Part shown: in pieces, positions 32,901 to 39,304 of the stretch | How positions within the stretch are numbered: position 1 is the first letter of the stretch | Layout: each line of letters begins with the position of its first letter | Origin: a virus | DNA: 39,661 bases | IMG/VR virus record: IMGVR_UViG_3300025669_000089 | Coordinates: 1-39,661 of that record | Direction: 5' to 3' (one strand) | Position numbers and translations under genes: made by a program | The notes under the pieces: generated by a model | What the model saw: the letters and a program-made list of their open reading frames with translations, nothing else | The model's database searches: none | Told to the model about the DNA's origin: nothing

Positions 32901-33519
32901 CAGTCACCCTCCGGTAACCATAAACCCAGACCCAAGGGTCGGTGTCCCAGCCATAGCCACGGGCCGCGTTGATTGAGTCCCAAAGCTCGCGGAAACTATC
33001 AAAGCACGCCCCCATACACGCGCCTAGGCAGGGTAAGCCCTCGGCCCCTATAGCGCGATGCGTTATGTCCTGTAGCTTCTCAGGGTGAACGTCCAAAACC
33101 CTAACAGTGGGCCTTGACGCCCACCTTGGCATGAAGATCGATGGCCGCTTATGGTAGCGTAGGTCTGTACGGTGCCTGGGCTTTTCCTGGGGAACGGTTA
33201 CGGCCTTCTTGCCAACCGCCTTGAACGTCCAGGCCTGCCGTCCGGTCTTTGTTTCCCCGTTCTTGACCCACTTACCCCACTGCCAAAACGTCTCACGCAC
33301 CCACAATATGTCACCTTCGCTGTATCTGGGGACACGGTCAACGCAATTCGGCACTTCGCTGGCGTCCATCTCTGCCATCCAGTTCCACACCCCGTCAACG
33401 CAGGTAGGGTCATACCCTACACCCTCGGGCTGAGGCACGATCACGCGACGCGTCTCCGTCTTCAAGCCATACAAGCTCGCTTCCACTAGATGACTCTTCA
33501 TCAACATCGGTTTATCCAT
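32887..33519 (-). CDS. ASCH-like phage protein
   Basis: 210 residues; GTGAAAGGGAACAAAG precedes the ATG at 33519. KSHLVEASLYGLKTETRR, GDILWVRETFWQWG, SIFMPRWASRPTVRVLDV and the final DPWVWVYGYRR follow the pattern of the widespread phage ASCH-domain proteins ('kp.s..~~~aileGrKTqTRR...GD.lWVRE.f...'). ASCH domains resemble RNA-binding folds, and some act as deaminases or RNases on modified nucleosides. The substrate here is unknown. Family call by pattern. Confidence 0.75.
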   Translation of the reverse strand: MDKPMLMKSHLVEASLYGLKTETRRVIVPQPEGVGYDPTCVDGVWNWMAEMDASEVPNCVDRVPRYSEGDILWVRETFWQWGKWVKNGETKTGRQAWTFKAVGKKAVTVPQEKPRHRTDLRYHKRPSIFMPRWASRPTVRVLDVHPEKLQDITHRAIGAEGLPCLGACMGACFDSFRELWDSINAARGYGWDTDPWVWVYGYRRVTDAGG

Positions 33520-33718
33520 CTTTGTTCCCTTTCACGACAGGACGGCGGAAATGTTCAGCCAGTGGGCATTTACCAAAGTGGCATTCGCCGTCGGCTTGGA
33601 TGGGCATTAACTTGCCACCCTTGGTTTTAATGAACCATATCTTGCAGGAACAGCCCTTGCACGACGCTGGTTCAGTAATCCAGTTCAATAGACGTTCGAT
33701 TCTTTCTTCTGGTGTCAT
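33512..33718 (-). CDS. Small zinc-binding phage protein
   Basis: 68 residues from the ATG at 33718 (MTPEERIERLLNWI), whose ATGA overlaps the previous stop; the longer frame to 33757 lies within the upstream gene. CKGCSCKIWFIKTKGGKLMP and then GECHFGKCPLAEHFR form a conserved phage motif (CxxC...HFxxCP) expected to bind zinc. Its end overlaps the ASCH-like gene. The function is unknown. Confidence 0.65.
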   Translation of the reverse strand: MTPEERIERLLNWITEPASCKGCSCKIWFIKTKGGKLMPIQADGECHFGKCPLAEHFRRPVVKGNKDG

Positions 33719-34026
33719 TTCGATGCCTCCTGGCAAAGCACTGCCACTATGATCCATTGCTTGGGATCCGATAATCGCATGCTGCAGTCTGATTCGTTAC
33801 CAGTCACAGCCGACAGCCACCAATCCCAATCACAGGACTTTTCCCCATTAATGTCAGCGGCCACTAGGGCGTCACGCATCTCGAACGCCACGTCGGCCAG
33901 GGAGCCGGGGATATCTACGTACTGGCCATACATGAGAAAGTGTGTACAGCCACCCATCAGCCCCCAGTACGCTGCGATCACCCGCTCATGCTTCAAGAGA
34001 TCCTTGCACTCAAGTAGCTCTTTCAT
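33715..34026 (-). CDS. Hypothetical protein
   Basis: 103 residues from the ATG at 34026. TTATTGAAAGGGACATT directly precedes this ATG, so the longer frame to 34083 is rejected. It is a mixed helical and beta protein (YWGLMGGCTHFLMYGQYVD, SADINGEKS-like DINGEKSCDWDWWLSAV) with three Cys and several Trp. No family is recognised. It follows the methyltransferase remnant and is coupled to the zinc protein downstream. Confidence 0.55.
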   Translation of the reverse strand: MKELLECKDLLKHERVIAAYWGLMGGCTHFLMYGQYVDIPGSLADVAFEMRDALVAADINGEKSCDWDWWLSAVTGNESDCSMRLSDPKQWIIVAVLCQEASK

Positions 34027-34045
34027 AATGTCCCTTTCAATAAAC

Positions 34046-34525
34046 TCACTTCGGCTGTATCTCCAATAGACCATACTTGTCACTCTCTGCCCGAATACGT
34101 TTCTCGGCCAACTTTATGTACTCTGGATTTAGTTCGCATCCCACATAATCTCGGTTGTTCTGGTAGGCCACCATGGCGGTTACTGCTGTTCCCATGAACG
34201 GTTCAAGGGTTATCCCCGGCCTAAAGCCTGCGTTGCATTTGCAGCGGGTCCAGCCGGTGGTTTCTGCTGGTGCAGCGTCCAGGTGTGGCTGTGTTCCATT
34301 GGGAAGTCTTGTTTGGCCACTGTTGGGCCTACTTGGGACAATGCCCTTCTCTACGGCATGTTCGTTCATCTGCCGCCAAGACTCGTCTTTGACTTTCTCG
34401 TATGTCGATTGCCCTGTTTTCTCGATTATCCTGCTCCTGGGTTCCCCGCACTCCACGCATACCTCTTTGGGGCACCCGGCCAGGATGCAGGGCAGGATCA
34501 GGGCAGGAGGAAAAGTGGCGAAGTG
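34046..34525 (-). pseudogene. C-terminal remnant of a DNA methyltransferase
   Basis: From codon HFATFPPALILPCILAG at 34525 to the stop, the reading frame matches the C-terminal half of phage/bacterial site-specific DNA methyltransferases. It has a Zn-like VCVECG...CKCNAG insert, the AdoMet-binding motif LEPFMGTAVTAMVA and the closing VGCELNPEYIKLAEKRI. The N-terminal half with the catalytic DPPY motif is absent. The frame stays open to 34744, but the added residues are antisense to a different gene fragment and lack methyltransferase features. It is therefore a truncated, probably inactive gene. Loss of the N-terminus coincides with the HNH-fragment insertion. Confidence 0.7.
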
Positions 34526-34527
34526 GC

Positions 34528-34556
34528 TTGACTCCTTGGTGTTTATGTTGTATAAT
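34528..34556 (+). promoter_or_regulatory. Near-consensus sigma-70 promoter
   Basis: TTGACT (34528-34533), a 17-nt spacer and TATAAT (34551-34556) point rightward, against the surrounding genes. A GGAAAGGA ribosome site (34578-34585) and an ATG at 34591 follow. It drives the HNH-like fragment and lies right at the methyltransferase break. Confidence 0.75.
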
Positions 34557-34590
34557 GCACATTTACAATCTTCTTCTGGAAAGGATTTGT

Positions 34591-34722
34591 ATGAAGACTT
34601 GTCAACAATGCGAAAAATCATTTGACCCAAGAAACGAACGTCCATCACATCCGGCCAAGTATTGCTCTCGAACATGCTCGCACATGGCCCAGACAACCCG
34701 TGTGAAATTAACCTGTTCACAA
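34591..34722 (+). pseudogene. N-terminal fragment of an HNH-type endonuclease gene
   Basis: Forty-four codons from the ATG read MKTCQQCEKSFDPRNERPSH followed by PAKYCSRTC. This is the CxxC...YCSxxC zinc-ribbon start seen on phage HNH endonucleases. It has its own promoter and Shine-Dalgarno. Past about 34722 the frame merely continues antisense through the 3' end of the primase gene (whose stop is at 34717) and loses HNH features. The HNH catalytic part is missing, so this is a remnant of an inserted homing-type gene. A functional short zinc peptide cannot be excluded. Confidence 0.6.
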
Positions 34723-36621
34723 TATCGCCCCTACCTCTTTCCAACGAAGCTCACTCTTGATCCAGTTGAACCCGATCCCCAGACGCGCACCAGGGCCGTT
34801 AGAAACCTTCAAAACATGCCACACAGCATTAAGCTCGGCAGTATCAGACATCAAACAACCGCTAAACTGCACCCTAAACTCTTTAACCTTCTTCAACTGC
34901 TCAATCCAGATCACGCACTGCGAAAACTTGCCATACGCACGGCCACCAGCAATATCATCAATGTCAACGGCACCCCGAGCCACCTTACCCCGAGGATGTG
35001 ACACGAACAGAATAGAGCAGTTGTACTTCGAGGCAATACGCTTGACACCCATCACCAAGTCACGGTCCAATTCAAACACCTTGCCCCCCTTTGTGTCCAA
35101 AGCCGTTACAGGATCGACACAGATCACACGGCGACCAGAACGAGCTTGAGCCCCTATCCACGCCAAAAGATCACTATGCGTCATGTCAGACTGCTCGTAC
35201 CCGATCACCATGCGACGCCCGATACCCTCCAAAATTGAAGCATCCTCAACAGCAAACGAACGGGCCAAAGCATTGTTCTCAGCGTCCTCCAACCACCGAG
35301 GATTGAACAAATTAGAGTCCCGACGGATCATGGCTGACAATCGAGACAAATGCCAGTACCGCTCGTGCTCCAGCCATAAACACACATAATCTACACCAAG
35401 TTCCTCCCAGTGCATCATACACTGCAACAACGCAAAAGACTTGCCCTCACCAGGCTTGGCACCAATGATCGTCAACGTACCAGGACACAACGGCAAGCAC
35501 GTTTCATTCAAAGAACTAAACGGAACGTCAATAGCACGCATCGAACCAGAAATAATACGGTCCAAATAGCCCAATCGAACCGCTAAATCGCCCAACCGTA
35601 TGGCCTCAGACTTCACCTTAGCCAACAACATCGGCCAAGACCGGGGGTCACTATCTCCCAAATAATCGCCAACGTCCCACTTCGGACCCGATGCACCCGC
35701 AACAACAGGATCTACACGAAACAAAGTGCAACCCAATCCCTCCAAATGACGACCCACAGCGTCCATGTGCGATGAACCAACGTCATCATTGTCCGGCCAT
35801 AAATATACCACCTTCCCAGACAACAAAGACCAGTCCGTCTTCCGCCCTTGCCAACTGTATTCGCCCGATTCAGATAAAACACCAGCGCCACCAGCAGATG
35901 TAGTACCACATAAACCGGCAGCTATCAGTAAATTCGCACACTTCTCGCCCTCAACTACCCATACCTCGTCACTACCTCGAACGACTGACTCATTGTATAC
36001 AGGAAATGGACCCGAAGGTGCACCCAAACACCAACCTCCAATAACTTCGCCGTTGGTGCCCTTAAGCTCACCAAACTTGCACTGTAAATAACGCTTGCCA
36101 ATCTTGCCTGAAGAATCGTCACAACGAATTATCCCCAAATATGGAGCATTCCCCCTATTATAGATGTAGAAACTTCGGAAATTTTTAATTCTACGCTTTA
36201 GCTGGGCCAAGGGTATGTATGATGGGGTAGTCGGCCCGGTGGCTGGACGCACCCCCCCGCCCCCGCCCCCCCCCTCTCTGGTCCGCGCGATCGTGTCGCC
36301 GCTGTCCGGGCCGGCAGGTGTAGCTGCGACCGAGCCTGGCTGGCCGGCACTACGGTACAGCTCCTGCACGGTGCAGCCCCTGGCCCGAGCAAGTAGGTCC
36401 ACCACATCACCCGACACGCCGCACTTGGCTCGGAAGCAGTAGGACCGCCAATGCCCAGTGCCCGACGCCTGGATCCACGCCGAGCGGTCATGGTCCGGGC
36501 AGTACGGGCAGTCAAACCCGTCACCAGCCCAGCGCAGGTCCTTATCCGTGGCATCATTGAGGACACGCACCAAAGCCGAGCGGTCCGTGGTTGATGGTAA
36601 TGTATCGGATGTCACGGCCAT
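34717..36621 (-). CDS. Bifunctional primase-helicase
   Basis: 634 residues from the ATG at 36621, which overlaps the previous stop and has GAGGGTGT upstream; the frame is open to 36684. Domains in order: zinc finger near 38-75 (CPYCPDHDRS...YCFRAKCG), a Gly-rich linker (EGGGGGGGV, about 116-124), a TOPRIM-like primase (VWVVEGEKCANLL near 219, YLWPDNDDVG near 269), and a RecA/DnaB-like helicase with Walker A GAKPGEGKS near 385 and Walker B VICVDPVTAL near 497. It primes and unwinds DNA at the replication fork, like T7 gp4. Base composition and codon use change sharply at the Gly-rich linker; see the findings. Confidence 0.85.
   Translation of the reverse strand: MAVTSDTLPSTTDRSALVRVLNDATDKDLRWAGDGFDCPYCPDHDRSAWIQASGTGHWRSYCFRAKCGVSGDVVDLLARARGCTVQELYRSAGQPGSVAATPAGPDSGDTIARTREGGGGGGGVRPATGPTTPSYIPLAQLKRRIKNFRSFYIYNRGNAPYLGIIRCDDSSGKIGKRYLQCKFGELKGTNGEVIGGWCLGAPSGPFPVYNESVVRGSDEVWVVEGEKCANLLIAAGLCGTTSAGGAGVLSESGEYSWQGRKTDWSLLSGKVVYLWPDNDDVGSSHMDAVGRHLEGLGCTLFRVDPVVAGASGPKWDVGDYLGDSDPRSWPMLLAKVKSEAIRLGDLAVRLGYLDRIISGSMRAIDVPFSSLNETCLPLCPGTLTIIGAKPGEGKSFALLQCMMHWEELGVDYVCLWLEHERYWHLSRLSAMIRRDSNLFNPRWLEDAENNALARSFAVEDASILEGIGRRMVIGYEQSDMTHSDLLAWIGAQARSGRRVICVDPVTALDTKGGKVFELDRDLVMGVKRIASKYNCSILFVSHPRGKVARGAVDIDDIAGGRAYGKFSQCVIWIEQLKKVKEFRVQFSGCLMSDTAELNAVWHVLKVSNGPGARLGIGFNWIKSELRWKEVGAIL
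36232..36261 (+). repeat. 30-bp repeat, copy B (inside the primase-helicase gene)
   Basis: It begins CGGCCCGGTGGCTGGACGCA and ends C7GCC on the plus strand. All 30 bases match copy A at 19334-19363, which reads on the minus strand. It overlaps the homopolymer-rich linker of the primase gene, on the antisense strand. Flanking sequence differs from copy A. Confidence 0.9.
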
Positions 36622-37559
36622 ACACCCTCGACAGCAGCCTCGGCCAGCAGTGCGAGCACATCGACGGCCGGGTAGGCCTTGCATCGAGCTGCCCAGTCCA
36701 CGTCTTCGTCGTGGTAGTCAGGATCCACGTCCTTGCCGGGCAGCAGGCCCCACAGTTTCAGAGCCGCCAGCATCCGCTTGCACTCTCTGGGCGTGAAGTA
36801 CTGGAGGTGTGTACGCAGGAAGCGGGCGATGATTGGATGAACGTCCTTCACGGTGATCGGGTCATCTGGCGGGAACCGGCGGTAGGCTATCAGGTCGACC
36901 ATTATGTCAGACGCAGTGTACTCTGACGACTCGCTTGGTCGTTCACATCCAGGTAGGTGGCTCGTATCCCCCCAATCGTCTGAATCATGGGTTTTCTGGT
37001 CTCTGTCTCCTTCTTTATTCTCTTTCTCCCTCTCTAATCTCGATTCACCCGGAGAATCCTTGTTTTCCTGGTTCCCCGAGTTCTTCCCCTTTTGTGTATT
37101 CTTCCTATCGTATGATAAGTTAGGTTGCTTTGGGTGTAGAGGCCACTTTGGGGTCGACACTTTGCCGTATGCCTTGCACACGAAGTGTTGGCAGTACCTG
37201 AGCATGACCAAGGGGTTATTATTGATATCAACGGCGTGTTCTGTGGGCACATACCGCTCGATCATGCCAGCCTCTTCGAGTTCATCGTTCAGTCTTTGCA
37301 CGTCCCCAGGCTCTACTTTAGTGTGTGCGGCCGGGTTGATTCTGATGTAGAGCTGTAGGTATATCTCCGTGCAATCAGCCGTGTAGTTGCCCCACTTATC
37401 CAGTAGTGTCAGGAGCCGGAAGTAGTGGGCTTGGGCCAGTGGTGATACTCCCGCCAGTGCGTGCGACAGCAGGATCGGCCGGTGCAGTGGCACGAAGTCC
37501 GCCGTGTATTGGGGCATGTATCTCTGGTCCTGGTTGGGTTGTGGCTCTATCGTTGGCAT
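36612..37559 (-). CDS. Replisome-organiser/DnaD-like protein
   Basis: 315 residues from the ATG at 37559, chosen because AGGAG lies 7 nt upstream and the extra codons to 37733 lie within the preceding gene. DFVPLHRPILLSHALAGVSP and then LAQAHYFRLLTLLDKWGNYT, with a following helix-turn-helix (TEIYLQLYIRIN), resemble the wHTH region of phage replisome organisers. A Lys/Asn-rich linker (about 150-205) leads to a C-terminal helical part (about 225-310; VHPIIARFLRTHLQYFTPRE) like DnaD-type initiators that load the helicase. It lies directly upstream of the primase-helicase gene, whose start overlaps its stop. Confidence 0.65.
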   Translation of the reverse strand: MPTIEPQPNQDQRYMPQYTADFVPLHRPILLSHALAGVSPLAQAHYFRLLTLLDKWGNYTADCTEIYLQLYIRINPAAHTKVEPGDVQRLNDELEEAGMIERYVPTEHAVDINNNPLVMLRYCQHFVCKAYGKVSTPKWPLHPKQPNLSYDRKNTQKGKNSGNQENKDSPGESRLEREKENKEGDRDQKTHDSDDWGDTSHLPGCERPSESSEYTASDIMVDLIAYRRFPPDDPITVKDVHPIIARFLRTHLQYFTPRECKRMLAALKLWGLLPGKDVDPDYHDEDVDWAARCKAYPAVDVLALLAEAAVEGVWP

Positions 37560-37833
37560 TGGTGGGCTCCTGTTTGGTGGGCTGTAATCGTTTGGGTATT
37601 GGTGGCAGGCCGGTGGGTAATTGTGTGATCTTGCGTCGTGATTGGTGCTTGAAGGGTGCTTGGTCCCAGGTCTGCGTGGCCGATGAGTAATAGATCGCTG
37701 GTTGGCCGGGCCTATCGACCATGAACCCGGCAAACCCTACTTGGTTGGTCTCCGTGAATAGCTGGTATGCGCTGGCGTTGGGGTGTGCGATGTGGAACGG
37801 TTTGGAATTGTATCCTGGCTTGTGGTACGCCAT
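37396..37833 (-). CDS. Hypothetical protein with Pro/Thr-rich C-terminus overlapping the replication gene
   Basis: 145 residues from the ATG at 37833, preferred because AAGGGG is 6 nt upstream. The frame is open to a TTG at 37980 and the extra 49 residues contain CGNC and GPCLSGC motifs, so a longer protein is possible. The core (MAYHKPGYNSKPFHIAHPNA then SAYQLFTETNQVGFAGFMVD) is followed by a Pro/Ala/Thr-rich tail that overlaps the next gene by about 160 nt in another frame. Codons end mostly in A or C, unlike the downstream primase. Confidence 0.55.
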   Translation of the reverse strand: MAYHKPGYNSKPFHIAHPNASAYQLFTETNQVGFAGFMVDRPGQPAIYYSSATQTWDQAPFKHQSRRKITQLPTGLPPIPKRLQPTKQEPTNANDRATTQPGPEIHAPIHGGLRATAPADPAVARTGGSITTGPSPLLPAPDTTG

Positions 37834-37980
37834 TGGTCGCCCCTTATATGATATGCCCGGGCCGGCGTGCTTAACAGCGCAACCTGAGAGGCAGGGGCCG
37901 GCCCAGGCGTTGTGAGTTGCATTGTAATAGGCTGCGCTATAATCATGACCGACACAATTACCGCATCTGTGTTGTGACAA

Positions 37981-38145
37981 TCAAGAAGAATCTCAAGTTT
38001 ATTTCAGGGGGATAAGTCCTTGGGGTGCCTGGTGTTTACAATCATGGATGTCGTGTTTAGGAATATAAACCTGGACATTTCGGGGCCATGTGTCGTAGTA
38101 TTTAGAGTATGGGGGCAACCGTTAATCTATTGAAAGGGATTTGTT
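37981..38145. promoter_or_regulatory. Divergent intergenic region
   Basis: Leftward genes (starts at or before 37980) and rightward genes (from 38146) diverge here. On the plus strand TGGACA, an 18-nt spacer and TAGTAT (about 38072-38101) form a fair sigma-70-like promoter. Nothing equally good was seen for the minus strand. TCTATTGAAAGGGA at 38126-38139 is the ribosome site of the first rightward gene. Confidence 0.4.
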
Positions 38146-38379
38146 ATGGCCTTGTATTGTGACTACTGCGAACATAGTGGCGCCGTCCAGTGCGATGCGT
38201 GCGGGATGACGTATTGCCGGAAGTGCGATCCGCAAGCCGAGAAGTTCACTGGGTGCAACTGTCCAAATGAAGAATGTCCACTCCATCCGATCACTGATCC
38301 GGATGTGGTCGAGGTGTTGACCGAGTGGGCCACGGACCAGGTCGTAGATATGCTGCCAGTGAAGGGGGTGAGGCTATGA
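38146..38379 (+). CDS. Small multi-zinc-finger protein
   Basis: 77 residues; TATTGAAAGGGATTTGTT precedes the ATG. Residues 5-45 carry CDYC, CDACGMTYCRKCD and GCNCPNEECPLHP, enough Cys/His for two zinc sites, like a B-box or cross-brace. The C-terminus is helical and acidic. It may bind a host or phage protein or nucleic acid. No exact family is recognised. It is the first gene of the rightward cluster. Confidence 0.6.
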   Translation: MALYCDYCEHSGAVQCDACGMTYCRKCDPQAEKFTGCNCPNEECPLHPITDPDVVEVLTEWATDQVVDMLPVKGVRL

Positions 38380-38594
38380 GCCGCGAGAAAGAGTTGTTGG
38401 CGATCCATGACAAGTTTGTTTGCTCACTGCCTAGCCAAGCCGTTGACCTGATCGGCGACTATGGGACGTATGACTTTTGGGCAGACTACAAAGCGTTCCT
38501 CTGTTTACACTATGACACCGTAGAACCGCGTTGGGAAGCGTTCACCCGCGCGGCAATCCTCTTTTCACGTATCCCTGGAAGGTCGAAATCATAA
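38376..38594 (+). CDS. Small hypothetical protein
   Basis: 72 residues from an ATG at 38376 that overlaps the previous stop (ATGA). The longer frame from 38325 lies inside the upstream gene. It is helical with aromatic residues (IGDYGTYDFWADYKAFLCLH, WEAFTRAAILFSRIPG). No family is recognised. Its stop overlaps the unusual start of the next gene. Confidence 0.55.
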   Translation: MSREKELLAIHDKFVCSLPSQAVDLIGDYGTYDFWADYKAFLCLHYDTVEPRWEAFTRAAILFSRIPGRSKS

Positions 38595-38770
38595 AGGTAG
38601 AAATCAGCAAAACCGAAATCAAGATTACTGTCCCCATCGCTCCCCGTCCGTCCAAGTCGGGCAAAACCACGCTACTGGCATCGATCGCCGGAACGGAGTC
38701 TAAGGTACCTGGGCTGGTGTATGACGGCAAACAGGTCACGGTCGGCCTGAATGTCTACGTCCCCAAATAG
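38591..38770 (+). CDS. Small phage protein with probable non-ATG (ATA) start
   Basis: The protein VEISKTEIKITVPIAPRPSK followed by SGKTTLLASIAGTESKVPG and VGLNVYVPK matches a small phage family whose members start 'm.kieit...lkitvplAPR.SKSGk...iast.gn'. No ATG, GTG or TTG lies before this conserved part except a TTG at 38531 that extends far upstream without a Shine-Dalgarno. An ATA at 38591 overlaps the previous TAA (ATAA) exactly as ATGA pairs do elsewhere, and GGAAGG lies 9 nt upstream. The ATA start is therefore likely, but not proven. Confidence 0.5.
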   Translation: MKVEISKTEIKITVPIAPRPSKSGKTTLLASIAGTESKVPGLVYDGKQVTVGLNVYVPK

Positions 38771-38777
38771 CCGACAC

Positions 38778-38802
38778 CGGGCAGCGCTGGGGGGCCTGCC
38801 CG
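38778..38802 (+). terminator. Hairpin without U-tract
   Basis: CGGGCAG (38778-38784) and CTGCCCG (38796-38802) pair around an 11-nt loop in the gap between two rightward genes. No T-run follows, so it is more likely a processing or regulatory hairpin than an intrinsic terminator. Confidence 0.35.
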
Positions 38803-38842
38803 AGGTCAGTTATTTGGAAACGTCTATTGAAAGGGACTGATT

Positions 38843-39304
38843 ATGATGCTTGAAGTGCCGAAAACCAAAGTGGGTACGGCCGAGTCGGCAGCCGATGTAT
38901 TCCTATCGCTGTTGAGGGCCGCCGACGAAGTTGAGCAGGACAAGGAACATGTTTGGGCCATGGGCCTGGACAATGCGCACCGTATCAAGTACGTCGAGCT
39001 GGGTGATCAGGATGAGATTGTCGCTCTATTTGAGCTGGCGCGTGCTTTGCCTCATATGATCCATTTCGGATATACCGCTCGGCAGGATCTGCGCTACGCC
39101 GGGCGCCCCGCTAATTTGCGGATTAACGGATCCGGGTGGGCGCGCGGCAAGATGAACGAATACTGCGTTGTGCAGAAACCGACGGGCACCAATCCGGTTT
39201 GCCCTGGAAATTGCCGCACATGTGATCTGTGCAAGATCGAGCGCGGCATTGTAATCGAATCTGTTTTGCGTCGGCCAGGCCGGCAGAAAGTGAGGTCGTC
39301 TTGA
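38843..39304 (+). CDS. RadC-like N-terminus joined to a Cys-rich phage domain
   Basis: 153 residues; TATTGAAAGGGACTGATT precedes the ATG. Residues about 14-50 (AADVFLSLLRAADEVEQDKE then HVWAMGLDNAHRIKYVELG) resemble the start of RadC/JAB proteins, but the catalytic HxH and Ser/Asp part is absent. Residues about 70-145 carry FGYTARQDLRY, NLRINGSGWARGKMNEYC and VCPGNCRTCDLCK, a zinc-like phage module. It may be a truncated fusion or simply a phage family with a RadC-like N-half. Function unknown. Confidence 0.5.
   Translation: MMLEVPKTKVGTAESAADVFLSLLRAADEVEQDKEHVWAMGLDNAHRIKYVELGDQDEIVALFELARALPHMIHFGYTARQDLRYAGRPANLRINGSGWARGKMNEYCVVQKPTGTNPVCPGNCRTCDLCKIERGIVIESVLRRPGRQKVRSS

Noticed and set aside
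34526-34744. Extra N-terminal part of the methyltransferase frame
   Set aside because: It is antisense to the HNH fragment, has no methyltransferase motif, and starts without a ribosome site.
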